Source of the DNA: Armatimonadota bacterium
GTDB lineage: Bacteria; Armatimonadota; Fimbriimonadia; Fimbriimonadales; Fimbriimonadaceae
Assembly: GCA_016223145.1 (NCBI GenBank)
Contig: JACRPN010000008.1
Span: 57,179-121,178, forward strand
Direction: 5' to 3'
DNA: 64,000 nucleotides
Made by a program: the position numbers and the translations under genes. Under the pieces are notes generated by a model. That model was not told the DNA's origin and ran no database searches. It was given only the letters and a program-made list of their open reading frames with translations. Shown piece after piece: positions 33,985-42,618 of the stretch. The first letter of the stretch is position 1; each line of letters opens with the position of its first letter.

Positions 33985-35565
33985 TCATTCTGAAAATGCT
34001 CTGTACAGTTCAATGAGACGCTGAATCATTTCTCGATGGGTTGATTGGACAAAGGTCTTCTCGTACTGTGAATTCGGAGTAATGCGGTTCGGTCTTTTGT
34101 GCGCGGGGCGCGCCACACGCGACAATTGAGGCCGCAAAATCCCTTCCCAACCCGTTGGAGGGGTCGGCTTTGCGGTTCGAATGTTGCCTTCAATTTCAAC
34201 GGTTGCACCGCTCGGGAAAAAGAACCGCTGAATGTTCTTCCTGACTGTCAGGTCTGAACCTTTCCAGAGGTGTTGGAGGCTAGACAGGAAGCGCTCACCA
34301 TGGTCGAGCACTGCCTGAATGTTTACGTCGTCGGTACGAAGTTCCTCGAATTGCGTCCGCTTCTCGATAAGCTTCTGTTCTAACTCCTCAATCTGCTCCC
34401 GTGCCAAGGTGTCGGGCAGGACTCCCTGGGCATTTTTGACGGCGATTGCCTTCTGCAGCAATGTCAACGATGCGATCTCACTTTCAAGCTGGCCGCGTCG
34501 TTTGACCCGGGTTTCCTGATCCTCCTCCCATGCCTCCACCAGTGACGCCTTGACTTGCGGCGTCAACTCATACCGGCGCTGGATCTTGCCAAGAAGTTCG
34601 GAGAACTTGGTTTCCACCAGAGCCCGTGCTAAGTTCACTCTTGGGCAATCCTTGCAGCGATAGTACGGGTAGCGTTGGGACCGGCCCTTGGCCCAACAGG
34701 CTGTCAGAAAGTTGCCGCATGGGCACCGGACAGTTCCTCGCAACGGAAAGTCCGGGTGATCCAGTTGATAGGTCCTCGGGCCGCGCCTTGGCCGAAACGC
34801 CTCTCGTGCCTTCAGAAACGTGGCCTCTGTGACCAACGGCAAGAAGGGCGGGGCCGCTTGCCGAGTGGTCCCGAACGCCTCAATGGTGCCAATGTAAGCC
34901 TTGTTGCATATCATCCGGTAGAACTGGGACCGGCTAACTTTGACGCCTTGTTTGGTTAGCCACAACCGGGCATCCAGCGGCCTGGCGTTGCCCGAAGCAA
35001 GCTTCTCGAAGACCTTGGCGACGAGAGGCGCGGTTCCGGGATCAGGCTCGATAGTCGCTTTGTTGCCGATGCGTACATTACGGTAGCCGCGAGGCGCTCC
35101 CCAAGCCCATCTTCCTTGCGAAACGGCTTCTTTCATCCCATTGAAAGCCCGCTCTGATCGAACGTCATTGTCAAACTGGGCTGTGGCCGCAAGCAAGCTC
35201 TCCAAGAATCGGCCTGCGGGCGAGTCGTCGAAGCGCTCGTCAATGGACTCGACCCGAATGCCAAGGTCCCTGAGAAAGCCCTTCAAGAAGTGATAGTCGG
35301 CGGCGTAGCGGGCAAAACGGTCGATTTTGGGGAAGATGAGAACGTCGATCCTCCCTCGATTCTTCTTGCAGAACTGAAGCATCTCCTGGAGCACGGGCCG
35401 ATCATCGGTTTTGGCAGATTCGCCTTCCTCGACGAACTGGCGGAGGAGTTCATAGCTCTTGACCGCAGAGTATTCGAGCACCCGCTTTCTTTGGGTCACG
35501 AGCGAAGTGCCGTCTTTGGCTTGACGGTCGGTAGATACCCGAATGTAGGCTATAGCCCGTTCCAT
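33985..35565 (-). CDS. Large serine recombinase (integrase/resolvase family)
   Basis: This 526-residue recombinase has the N-terminal catalytic domain with AYIRVSTDRQ (Ser11) and the conserved FPKIDRFAR. A recombinase domain (WGAPRGYRNVRIG) follows, then a zinc-ribbon stretch with CPCGNFLTACW and CKDCP, and a long coiled-coil region. This is the layout of serine integrases of phages and ICEs. It is the last gene of a minus-strand operon with a replication initiator and regulator. Only 54 bases separate its stop from the CAP-protein gene, so an attachment site could lie there or the original element end may be nearby. Confidence 0.92.
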   Translation of the reverse strand: MERAIAYIRVSTDRQAKDGTSLVTQRKRVLEYSAVKSYELLRQFVEEGESAKTDDRPVLQEMLQFCKKNRGRIDVLIFPKIDRFARYAADYHFLKGFLRDLGIRVESIDERFDDSPAGRFLESLLAATAQFDNDVRSERAFNGMKEAVSQGRWAWGAPRGYRNVRIGNKATIEPDPGTAPLVAKVFEKLASGNARPLDARLWLTKQGVKVSRSQFYRMICNKAYIGTIEAFGTTRQAAPPFLPLVTEATFLKAREAFRPRRGPRTYQLDHPDFPLRGTVRCPCGNFLTACWAKGRSQRYPYYRCKDCPRVNLARALVETKFSELLGKIQRRYELTPQVKASLVEAWEEDQETRVKRRGQLESEIASLTLLQKAIAVKNAQGVLPDTLAREQIEELEQKLIEKRTQFEELRTDDVNIQAVLDHGERFLSSLQHLWKGSDLTVRKNIQRFFFPSGATVEIEGNIRTAKPTPPTGWEGILRPQLSRVARPAHKRPNRITPNSQYEKTFVQSTHREMIQRLIELYRAFSE

Positions 35566-35732
35566 TGCTTGTAGCTTTGATATATGAGCTGGGCAAGCTG
35601 CTTCGCCCGCTCGCTAGTCAGCTTCGCAGGTTTTTTGGATTTGTCACTAGCCAGATCGTCAGGAGGGTCTACGGGAACGATCCTGATGGAAAACCGCTTT
35701 TGAACAAGCTCCCCAGATTCCTCGACTTTCAT
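35550..35732 (-). CDS. Small protein coupled to the serine recombinase
   Basis: The 60-residue product starts at ATG 35732, whose ATGA overlaps the upstream gene's stop. Its own end overlaps the recombinase start by 16 bases. The sequence is charged (VDPPDDLASDKSKKPAKLT), with a helical, Gln/Tyr-rich end (AKQLAQLIYQSYKQW). Overlaps on both sides support a real gene. The family is unknown; recombination directionality control is one possibility for small genes in this position. Confidence 0.5.
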   Translation of the reverse strand: MKVEESGELVQKRFSIRIVPVDPPDDLASDKSKKPAKLTSERAKQLAQLIYQSYKQWNGL

Positions 35733-35974
35733 GGCCGCAAGGGCTTGCCGCGAACGTCCCCGATTGATAGATTCGAGGCATGGGGAGAATTCCAATCGAA
35801 GTGCTTGAGCAAGTCGAGCGAGAGGTGCCAGAGGTGGTCGATGCAATCCAGCAGCGTCGCAGTGGTCCGATAGTCCTGTTGTTTGCAGACTTTGAGGGCC
35901 AGGAAGATCTGTTCTTCAACACCGTTTGGTACGCCACGTCTCATGGCAGGCAAGTCGTTATCGATCCATCGCAT
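35729..35974 (-). CDS. Small hypothetical protein in the mobile-element operon
   Basis: This 81-residue product starts at ATG 35974, behind GAGGTGG on the minus strand, and overlaps the replication-protein gene by 17 bases. It ends in an ATGA overlap with the next small gene. Sequence: an acidic start (RWIDNDLPAM), then helical segments (EEQIFLALKVCKQQDY, LLDCIDHLWHLSLDLL). I recognise no family. Position in a strictly overlapping operon is the main evidence that it is real. Confidence 0.5.
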   Translation of the reverse strand: MRWIDNDLPAMRRGVPNGVEEQIFLALKVCKQQDYRTTATLLDCIDHLWHLSLDLLKHFDWNSPHASNLSIGDVRGKPLRP

Positions 35975-36524
35975 TGAAGCGGCCACCTCTTTTTTTCAGG
36001 ACTTCCCCTATGTGCTCCCAGTCCTGTTGGGTGGTTTCCGATTTCCGGTTTCCGGATTCAGCATTCTTTTTTCTGGAACAGACAACAGCTTCTTTTGTCA
36101 AAGTGTTTATTGTTGTTCCCGGTTTGTGGATTCGTTTTTTTAGTCTTAAGCGCTTTTGTTTATGCTTCAACCGCTCCAAGTGCAACCGGAAAAACAAGGG
36201 ACCACGGTGTCGGCGGCGCTCGAAGGCGGTTCGCAGCGGCTCGCCCAACCCGTCGTCAATTTCCACCAGACGATTTCGGCACAGGAAGTCAATCGCCGGG
36301 CTGATTGCAGAGCTTGAGCGGCCCGTTCGACGTCGAAGTTGAGAATGAGAGAGCCAGTCCGACTGCTTGGGCTTGCCGTCGCCGGTCTGCCAACCCAAGG
36401 TCTGTCGCACGAGCACGCAGATGAGCCGCCATTCGACATCCCGAAGCCGCGGCATGAGCCGGTCGAGCAGCCAGTCTGGAAAGGGCGTCGTTCCGAATGT
36501 TCGCGGCTTGAATTCACTCCCCAT
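35958..36524 (-). CDS. Phage/plasmid replication protein O-like winged-helix protein
   Basis: The 188-residue protein, with ATG 36524 overlapping the upstream gene by 11 bases, has a winged-helix domain. Its motifs (FPDWLLDRLMPRLRDVEWRL, then RQTLGW, then SQLRRRTGRSSSAISPAIDFL) are typical of the N-terminal DNA-binding domain of replication protein O and related plasmid initiators. The C-terminal third is basic (KHKQKRLRLKKRI) and polar. The helicase-loader-like C-terminal motif usual in such proteins is missing here but present in the separate gene upstream. Confidence 0.68.
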   Translation of the reverse strand: MGSEFKPRTFGTTPFPDWLLDRLMPRLRDVEWRLICVLVRQTLGWQTGDGKPKQSDWLSHSQLRRRTGRSSSAISPAIDFLCRNRLVEIDDGLGEPLRTAFERRRHRGPLFFRLHLERLKHKQKRLRLKKRIHKPGTTINTLTKEAVVCSRKKNAESGNRKSETTQQDWEHIGEVLKKRGGRFNAMDR

Positions 36525-36777
36525 TGGCATAAGCGGGCTTGTCATAGGCGTTTTCGATCGCGGCGATGATCATCGAGGCAGGGCGTCGTGCCGATCGAAA
36601 CGGGAGCCACGAAATCTGCTGTCTGATCTCCGTTTCCGGGAACCGACGTACAAGGCTCTCGGCCTTGCGCAGTGCCACACCAATCTGGACCAGCTCAAGC
36701 ACGAGTTGGTCTCTTTCGCTCAGCGCCACTTCGTCTGGAGTCGGTTCAGGAGCTTGGCGCAGGTGGCGACCGTTCAT
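36514..36777 (-). CDS. Small protein resembling the C-terminal module of replication initiators
   Basis: This 87-residue product (ATG 36777, overlapping the Mrr-like gene by 4 bases) contains LVRRFPETEIRQQISWLPFR followed by SARRPASMIIAAIENAY. In many plasmid and phage initiators a near-identical pattern (arginine-rich helix, WLPxRxARxPAxLLxxAI) forms the C-terminal part of a protein with an O-like winged helix. Here it is a separate gene, upstream of the winged-helix gene and overlapping it. The two products may act together. The match is from memory of the pattern, not a search. Confidence 0.55.
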   Translation of the reverse strand: MNGRHLRQAPEPTPDEVALSERDQLVLELVQIGVALRKAESLVRRFPETEIRQQISWLPFRSARRPASMIIAAIENAYDKPAYANGE

Positions 36778-37520
36778 CTGGCACCTCCGACCAGGGCGGC
36801 AACCAAGAGCGCAACAAGGAGAATCAAGACGATCTGCCACAAGCAGTCTGGCCAGTTCTCCCCAAAGCCAGGACCAACAACCGAGCCGAGCTGAGTAGGC
36901 ATAATCTGCTTGGCAAAATGGGCTCTAGAGCTCCGGTCCTTGAAGCTATAGCCGAGTTGGATCTGGTTCATGCCCCGGAAGAACCACTCCGCGATCTCAA
37001 AGCGGTTTCCAACCCGCTCAATTCCAAGTCCCAGCGCGGCCACCGATCCGGCCAGGCGCGGAGCCGGCCAAAGCACAATCGGCTTACCCTCAAGTTCTCG
37101 TGCAGCTCTTCGAGCACCCGGGAAGAACGAACTCCTGGTCACGATCAGGCCTTGCCGAACTCCAAGTCGAAGCATCCAGCCACGCATCTCATCGACCACT
37201 CGTTTCTGAACCGGAGTCTGCCAATGCCGAATCTGGATCGCAACTCGAGTCCTTGGAGAGTAAGGCGAAATCGCCAGAAAATCCGGACCTCCAGTTGGTC
37301 TTCGACCTCTCGAAGCAGATCTTTTCAGCACCTGAACCTGGCGATAACCCTTGGCGCTAAGCCAAAGAAAAACCAGCGTTCGGAACGCTTGGAAACTCAG
37401 CATTCTTAGCCGAAACGTCAGCTCGCTGTATACTCCGCTGTTGCTGTTACGCTTGCTGTTGCCGCTGTCGTCCCGGCCGCTGGGACCACCTGCCCCAAGA
37501 TCATCAATTCTCTTTCCCAT
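36774..37520 (-). CDS. Mrr-like restriction-endonuclease-fold protein with C-terminal TM segment
   Basis: This 248-residue protein has an Mrr-type core from about residue 40 to 165: FQAFRTLVFLWLSAKGYRQV, then GGPDFLA, AIQIRHW and GLIVTRSSFFPGARRAAREL. In active Mrr enzymes the strand after GGxD reads Q-x-K; here it is Q-I-R, so Lys is replaced by Arg and cleavage is doubtful. A TM segment (LILLVALLVAALVGG) ends the protein. The HTH regulator upstream overlaps it by 17 bases. A membrane-bound Mrr-like protein in a mobile element may sense or bind incoming DNA. Confidence 0.6.
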   Translation of the reverse strand: MGKRIDDLGAGGPSGRDDSGNSKRNSNSGVYSELTFRLRMLSFQAFRTLVFLWLSAKGYRQVQVLKRSASRGRRPTGGPDFLAISPYSPRTRVAIQIRHWQTPVQKRVVDEMRGWMLRLGVRQGLIVTRSSFFPGARRAARELEGKPIVLWPAPRLAGSVAALGLGIERVGNRFEIAEWFFRGMNQIQLGYSFKDRSSRAHFAKQIMPTQLGSVVGPGFGENWPDCLWQIVLILLVALLVAALVGGAR

Positions 37521-37962
37521 CTTGCCTTTCTAGTTCGCTTAAGTCTTCAAGTTCGAAGTTGTCGCCGGTGCAGTGGCCGCGCTCAATCCTTTTGATGCCT
37601 GGCTTGAATAGGCGTGAAGAACCGAGAAAGGCGTCGGCATAGCAGCCCTTGCAGCGGACGAGCATGCAGACATACGGCGTCGGATACGAGCCGTCTTTGG
37701 AAAAGACCTCATCGGGGTTCAGCGGGAAGCTGAGCTCGCGCTCCAGGCACTTGACGACCTGGCTGGCCGTGCTGTATAGAGGGTTAGACTTGCCGCGCAG
37801 CAGATGGCTGATCGTTGACTTCGAAACGCCGACATCGCGGGCAAGGATGGAGGCACCCATTGACCAATAACGGGCCACGTGAATCATGATCGCCCGGATG
37901 CGGTTGTGATGTCTTGGCTTGTTTTCGTTCGCAGCGTTAGCGCTACGCGAGGCATTACCCAT
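37504..37962 (-). CDS. XRE/Cro-like helix-turn-helix regulator with Cys motif
   Basis: The HTH core (MGASILARDVGVSKSTISHL) lies in the first third, after an Arg/His-rich helix. A central part (CLERELSFPLNPDEVF) and a Cys pair (VRCKGCYADAFLG) follow. I start it at ATG 37962 (152 residues); a TTG at 38037 is the longer alternative (177 residues) but lacks a ribosome site. A near-perfect inverted repeat at 37941-37976 spans this start, suggesting autoregulation of both this operon and the divergent plus-strand gene. It likely controls the mobile element's replication and recombinase operon. Confidence 0.65.
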   Translation of the reverse strand: MGNASRSANAANENKPRHHNRIRAIMIHVARYWSMGASILARDVGVSKSTISHLLRGKSNPLYSTASQVVKCLERELSFPLNPDEVFSKDGSYPTPYVCMLVRCKGCYADAFLGSSRLFKPGIKRIERGHCTGDNFELEDLSELERQDGKEN

Positions 37963-37976
37963 GTCCTTGCGTAGCG
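37941..37976. promoter_or_regulatory. Inverted repeat over the HTH regulator start, candidate operator
   Basis: CGCTACGCGAGG (37941-37952) and CCTTGCGTAGCG (37965-37976) are inverted copies with one G-T-compatible mismatch, separated by 12 bases that contain the regulator's ATG. The size and symmetry suit a Cro/CI-type dimer site. If the longer TTG start is used, the repeat would instead be inside the coding region. Confidence 0.5.
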
Positions 37977-38129
37977 TTGACCCTGGGAGCCACTTGGTCA
38001 AGTAGGGAAGAATACGCCGAACTGCATTTGCACTCAATGCGTGGGTGTGTTATCATCCCTGGCCCGATTAGCACGACGGTGGAAGCAACTACATTTGACG
38101 GCATTGGTGCCTATACGTATGCCGAAGGG

Positions 38130-38423
38130 ATGGCAAGCTGCTACCGTTGCGGGAAACCGATCACAGGCCAAGAACTGAGGCAGCGCCGGCAGGTCTACGT
38201 CGGCGAATCCTTTTGGACACTCTACGCTCGGAGGCGTCAGAGCAGCCATCGGCGACACTACGGCATGAGGATCGTCTGCTCAGGTTGTGCGGCCAAGCTG
38301 GACTGGGGCAGAGGCGCCTACCGTTCTCCCGAAGCCAGGCTAAGGTGGTTCCTCACGATGATCGGACTTCTCCTGCTGTTTCTGGCCGGATTCTTCGCCG
38401 CCGTCAGGACATTTTTCAACTGA
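38130..38423 (+). CDS. Zinc-ribbon protein with C-terminal TM segment
   Basis: This 97-residue product from ATG 38130 begins with CYRCGKPITG and later has VCSGCAAKLDWG, a four-Cys zinc ribbon. The middle is basic. One TM segment (FLTMIGLLLLFLAGFFAAV) closes it. Upstream in-frame starts would extend into the divergent promoter and operator region, so the short form is preferred. It is the first plus-strand gene of the element. Function unknown; its plan resembles the zinc-ribbon membrane protein at 54245. Confidence 0.6.
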   Translation: MASCYRCGKPITGQELRQRRQVYVGESFWTLYARRRQSSHRRHYGMRIVCSGCAAKLDWGRGAYRSPEARLRWFLTMIGLLLLFLAGFFAAVRTFFN

Positions 38424-38554
38424 TCAGCGCCAGATCTCCGCCTGGCAAAGCGTTCGGATGGTTGCTCGGACCGAACTCCCTTTGCGGTCTTTGCCCAGCT
38501 TTGAAACCGTGGCGATGACGGACCGCCAATTGGTGGTCTTCAAGGAGGCCTTCC

Positions 38555-39526
38555 TTGTTATCGCACTTTCAAGCATCAGCTCAGACGAGGCGAAACCATG
38601 CTCGCCAGTTGAAGGCCGAGCGACGTACCACCTACCACATCATCACCGATCGGATCATCCAGGCGCTTCAAGCCGGCGTCGTGCCTTGGCGCAAACCTTG
38701 GAGAGGTCATGATCAGCTGCCCTGCAACGCCGTCAGCAAGCGGACGTACCACGGCATCAACCTGCTGCTTCTGTCGCTGACACCCTACACCGACCATCGC
38801 TGGCTGACGCTTCGGCAGGCCAACGAGCTTGGCGGCCACGTTCGTCAAGGCGAACATGCCTCGATCGCCGTGTTCTGGAAGCGGCTGGAAGTGGAGAAGG
38901 AGGACGACAAATATCAGCGCCAGAAGGTCTCGGTTCCTCTGCTTCGGTACTACCCGGTTTTCAACGCCGAGCAGTGTGTTGGCCTGGACTTGCCGGTTCT
39001 AGACGACTGGCATGCAGAGCTCAAAGCCCGCATCGAGTCGGCAGAACGGGTTATCCAGCAGATGCCGAGCCCGCCGAAGATCGTTGAAGGCGGAGCGCTC
39101 GCAGCGTACTTCCCGCCTCAAGACCTGGTTCGGGTACCGAAGATTCAGGACTTCGAATCCCCGGAAGCCTACTACTCGACCCTCTTCCATGAGCTCGGCC
39201 ACTCGACCGGCCATGAGACGAGGCTCAACCGTCCAGGCGTAACCGGACAGATCGTGTTCGGCTCCTGCGACTACAGCCGTGAGGAGCTGGTCGCTGAGTT
39301 GACTTCGGCATTTGTTTGTGCCGAGGTCGGTATCGACAACTCGAATCTTGAGAACGCCGCAAGCTACATCCATGGCTGGCTACACGCCTTGTCGGGCGAT
39401 CCACGAGCTGTCATCGCGGCTTCGGGCCAAGCCCAGCGAGCTGCAAACTACATCCAAGGGAAGCTGGAGTCTGACGAGTCTCCTAACTTGGAATCAGCTC
39501 CAGGACCGGAGGCGGTGGCGCCATGA
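38555..39526 (+). CDS. ardC: ArdC-family antirestriction protein
   Basis: This 323-residue protein starts at TTG 38555 behind AAGGAGG (6 bases spacing). The N-terminal ssDNA-binding domain (IIQALQAGVVPWRKPW, then NAVSKRTYHGINLLLLSL) and the C-terminal zincin-type domain with HELGHSTGHE, plus the later Glu in REELVAELTSAF, match the ArdC family. ArdC proteins on conjugative plasmids protect incoming DNA from restriction. Its presence fits transfer of this element into restricting hosts. It is ATGA-coupled to a 60-residue protein. Confidence 0.9.
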   Translation: MLSHFQASAQTRRNHARQLKAERRTTYHIITDRIIQALQAGVVPWRKPWRGHDQLPCNAVSKRTYHGINLLLLSLTPYTDHRWLTLRQANELGGHVRQGEHASIAVFWKRLEVEKEDDKYQRQKVSVPLLRYYPVFNAEQCVGLDLPVLDDWHAELKARIESAERVIQQMPSPPKIVEGGALAAYFPPQDLVRVPKIQDFESPEAYYSTLFHELGHSTGHETRLNRPGVTGQIVFGSCDYSREELVAELTSAFVCAEVGIDNSNLENAASYIHGWLHALSGDPRAVIAASGQAQRAANYIQGKLESDESPNLESAPGPEAVAP

Positions 39527-39705
39527 CCTTCCAGCGCTGGATGCAAGAGGTCAACGAGATCTGCATGAACAGCTATCTCATGTCGATCTACGACCTGCCG
39601 GACATGCCGTTCTACGATGCCTTCGAAAGCGGCCAAACTCCCGAAGAGTTCATGTCGGACATGATTCCCGATATCGATGCTTTGGCTGAACTCGTCCTAA
39701 GTTGA
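39523..39705 (+). CDS. Small acidic protein (DUF5419-like)
   Basis: A 60-residue acidic protein starts in the ATGA overlap with the ardC stop. It begins TFQRWMQEVNEIC and ends with FESGQTPEEFMSDMIPDID. Similar short proteins (W-x-x-x-V near the start, DLPD then DxFxxGxTPEE) occur on plasmids and phages beside ArdC-type genes and are annotated DUF5419 or unknown. A strong terminator follows at 39727. Role unknown; binding a DNA-processing partner is speculative. Confidence 0.6.
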   Translation: MTFQRWMQEVNEICMNSYLMSIYDLPDMPFYDAFESGQTPEEFMSDMIPDIDALAELVLS

Positions 39706-39726
39706 AGGCTGCCACAGCCCCTTTCC

Positions 39727-39753
39727 AAAGACCCTTGTTCCGCAAGGGTCTTT
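39727..39753 (+). terminator. Rho-independent terminator after ardC operon
   Basis: AAAGACCCTTG (39727-39737) pairs perfectly with CAAGGGTCTTT (39743-39753) around TTCCG. It separates the ardC operon from the restriction-modification operon. It is symmetrical, so it could work on both strands. Confidence 0.82.
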
Positions 39754-39864
39754 CAATCAAAAACTGTCCCTCTCGAGCATTCAGTGAAAGGCCATGTCGG
39801 TAGACCGCCGTTGGACTAGCTCGGGGACACTCTTTGCCAGTCAATCGGGGACCTGAATTGCGGG

Positions 39865-42609
39865 ATGACCCAGATTTTGGTAGAGTTGAACCTGATGCAT
39901 GACTTTGGGACAAATGGTCACGGTACCGAGTCGGAAGCGAACACTCGGCGCAAGCGGATCGATCCAAAGCTGACCGCCCAAGGGTGGTCGGTGGTTGAGT
40001 TTGATCCGATGATCGCCATGTCCCAGCGCTCGAAGCAGGCCGTGGCCGAATATCCGACCGAAAATGGTCCTGCAGATTACGCCCTTTGCGTAAATGGCCA
40101 GGTCCTGGGAGTGGTTGAAGCCAAAAAGGTCACTGTTGGACCGCAGAACGTGTTGACCCAGGCTGAGCGGTACGCCCGAGGTGTTGCAGAGTCAAGGGCC
40201 AAGTACGGTGAAGGGCTCCGGGTCCCATTCCTATACTCGACAAACGGCGAGGTCCTTTGGTTTCACGATGGACGCAAGCCCCTGAACCGTTCTCGCAAGA
40301 TCAGCAGTTTCCACACGCCCAGCGCAATATCTGAACTGATGGGGCGAGACGAGGAAGCTACTTGGGAAAAGCTTCGACAATTCTCGTTCAATCCTGGCTC
40401 AGTTCGTGAATATCAGGAGCGGGCCATTCTTGCCATCGAGCAAGCGATCCGCGATCGCAAACGCCAGATGATGGTCGTGATGGCGACCGGCACAGGCAAG
40501 ACGCGCACCACAATCCAGGAGGCGTACCGGCTAATGAAGTCGGGAGCTGCAAAGCGAATCTTATTCCTGGTGGACCGTCGAGCACTCGCTGCCCAGACCG
40601 TCCGCGCCTTCGCTTCCTTTGAGGCGGAACCTGGAATGAAGTTCGACAAGGCCTACGAAGTCTACAGCCAACGCTTCCAGCAAGGCGATTTCGATGCTGA
40701 CGACAAGTTCGACCCCAAGCTCCTTCCCAATCGTTACCTAACCGATCCCCAAGTTGGTGACGCCTTCGTATACGTAAGCACGATCCAGCGTATGGCGATC
40801 AATCTCTTTGGCCGACAAGGCATGTTTGAGAACCTTGAGGGTGATTCGGGCGAAGGCGACGCCGACCAACTCACCAACATCCCAATACACGCCTTCGACC
40901 TAATCATTGCCGACGAGTGTCACCGTGGCTACTCGGCCAAGGAAGAAGCCATTTGGCGCAACACGCTCGATCACTTCGACGCGATCAAGGTTGGCTTGAC
41001 TGCGACGCCGGCCGCTCACACGGTCGCCTACTTTGGCGATCCGGTCTTTCGCTATAGCTATGAAGAAGCAGTTCGTGACGGCTTTCTGGTGGACTTCGAC
41101 GTGGTCAACGTCAAATCGAATGTTCGAATCGAGGGCGTAACTCTCAAAGAGGGTGAACGCATTGAAGTCGTGGACACGAGGGAAGGCACCACACAGAGCA
41201 TCGACTACTTGGAAGACGAAGTGAAGTACGATTCGTCCCAGATCGAGACCAAGATCACCGCTCCTGATTCCAACCGAAAGATCCTGGAGGAGCTTAAGCA
41301 ACACGCCGAAGCGCACGAAGCCGAATACGGGCGCTTTCCCAAGACGCTCATCTTCGCCGCGAACGACCTTCCGCATACATCGCATGCCGACCAGTTGGTG
41401 CGAACGGCACGCGAACTGTTCGGGCGGGGCGATTCCTTTGTCGCGAAGATCACCGGGCGTGTTGATCGTCCCCTTCAGCGGATCAAGGAGTTCCGGAATC
41501 GGCCAGAGCCCAAGATCGTCGTCACCGTCGATCTGCTTACCACCGGCGTCGACATCCCCGAAATCGAATTCATCGTATTTCTCAGGCCGGTCAAGAGCCG
41601 CATCCTTTTTGAGCAGATGCTTGGCCGAGGAACCCGGCTCTGCGATGACCTCCAGCCAAACAAATCCCACTTTGTCGTCTTCGACTGCTTCGATGGCACT
41701 CTGCTGAAGAGCTTTCGAGAGGCTTCAGCGATGCTTGTCGAAGCCCCCGTCAGCGAGCCAATCCCAATTGCGATGGTCATCGACAACATCTGGAACAACG
41801 AACGCCGCGACTACCACGTCCGGGTCCTTGCCAAGCGGCTCAGGCGAATTGACAAAGAGGTCACGGGAGAAGGCCGGCTCAAGTTCCAAGAACTCACGAG
41901 CGGCCTTGATCTTTCCGGTTTGGCCGAGCAGTTGGACGTGCTCCTTAAGCATAACTTCAACGGCACGATGAACGTTCTCAAGAACCCCGACTTCCAGAGG
42001 CTGCTCATCGATTATCCCCGAGCGAATCGCGAGTTCGTCATCGCGACAGGCGTCCGCGATGAAGTGAGTTCGGAGCGGCTGATCCGTCATGGCGACAAGG
42101 ACCTTCGACCGACCGACTACCTGACCGAATTCACCAAGTTCATCGTTGAGAATCGTGCTCAGCTCGAAGCGCTTCGCATCCTTCTCGATAAACCGGAGGG
42201 ATGGAGTACGGAAGCCCTGCGAGGGCTTCGAGCGGCACTGCGCCAAGCCCAATTCCCCGAGGAAAGGGTTCGAGAGGCCTTTACGATCGCCAAACACAAG
42301 GCGTTGGCGGACATCATTTCGATGGTTCAGAATGCCGCCGATGGGGCCCATCCATTGCTGACCGCCGAAGAGCGCGTCGCTCGGGCGGTCGAGCAGGTCA
42401 CAATGGGAATGGCGCTCACGCCCGAGCAGCAATCTTGGCTGGAGCTGATCCGGCAGCGCCTGGTCGCAGACCTGGCCATCGAGAAGGATGACTTCGAGCT
42501 GCACCCGTTGGACGAGCGCGGCGGCTGGGCCAAAGCGAACCGGGTCTTTGGGGGAATGCTCAGCGACCTCATTGCCGACCTTAACCGTGCGGTCGCCGCC
42601 ACCGCATGA
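39865..42609 (+). CDS. hsdR: Type I restriction enzyme R subunit
   Basis: This 914-residue subunit has the N-terminal nuclease motif (ADYALCVNGQVLGVVEAKK, the D...ExK pattern). The SF2 translocase motifs are ATGTGKTRTT (motif I), DECHRGYS (II), LTATPAAHT (III) and TTGVDIPE plus QMLGRGTRL (V/VI). An EcoEI-type C-terminal domain that binds the methylase core follows. It would cleave unmodified DNA after ATP-driven translocation. It is separated from hsdM by 9 bases, the first gene of a six-gene operon. Confidence 0.94.
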   Translation: MTQILVELNLMHDFGTNGHGTESEANTRRKRIDPKLTAQGWSVVEFDPMIAMSQRSKQAVAEYPTENGPADYALCVNGQVLGVVEAKKVTVGPQNVLTQAERYARGVAESRAKYGEGLRVPFLYSTNGEVLWFHDGRKPLNRSRKISSFHTPSAISELMGRDEEATWEKLRQFSFNPGSVREYQERAILAIEQAIRDRKRQMMVVMATGTGKTRTTIQEAYRLMKSGAAKRILFLVDRRALAAQTVRAFASFEAEPGMKFDKAYEVYSQRFQQGDFDADDKFDPKLLPNRYLTDPQVGDAFVYVSTIQRMAINLFGRQGMFENLEGDSGEGDADQLTNIPIHAFDLIIADECHRGYSAKEEAIWRNTLDHFDAIKVGLTATPAAHTVAYFGDPVFRYSYEEAVRDGFLVDFDVVNVKSNVRIEGVTLKEGERIEVVDTREGTTQSIDYLEDEVKYDSSQIETKITAPDSNRKILEELKQHAEAHEAEYGRFPKTLIFAANDLPHTSHADQLVRTARELFGRGDSFVAKITGRVDRPLQRIKEFRNRPEPKIVVTVDLLTTGVDIPEIEFIVFLRPVKSRILFEQMLGRGTRLCDDLQPNKSHFVVFDCFDGTLLKSFREASAMLVEAPVSEPIPIAMVIDNIWNNERRDYHVRVLAKRLRRIDKEVTGEGRLKFQELTSGLDLSGLAEQLDVLLKHNFNGTMNVLKNPDFQRLLIDYPRANREFVIATGVRDEVSSERLIRHGDKDLRPTDYLTEFTKFIVENRAQLEALRILLDKPEGWSTEALRGLRAALRQAQFPEERVREAFTIAKHKALADIISMVQNAADGAHPLLTAEERVARAVEQVTMGMALTPEQQSWLELIRQRLVADLAIEKDDFELHPLDERGGWAKANRVFGGMLSDLIADLNRAVAATA

Positions 42610-42618
42610 GGACAAAGA

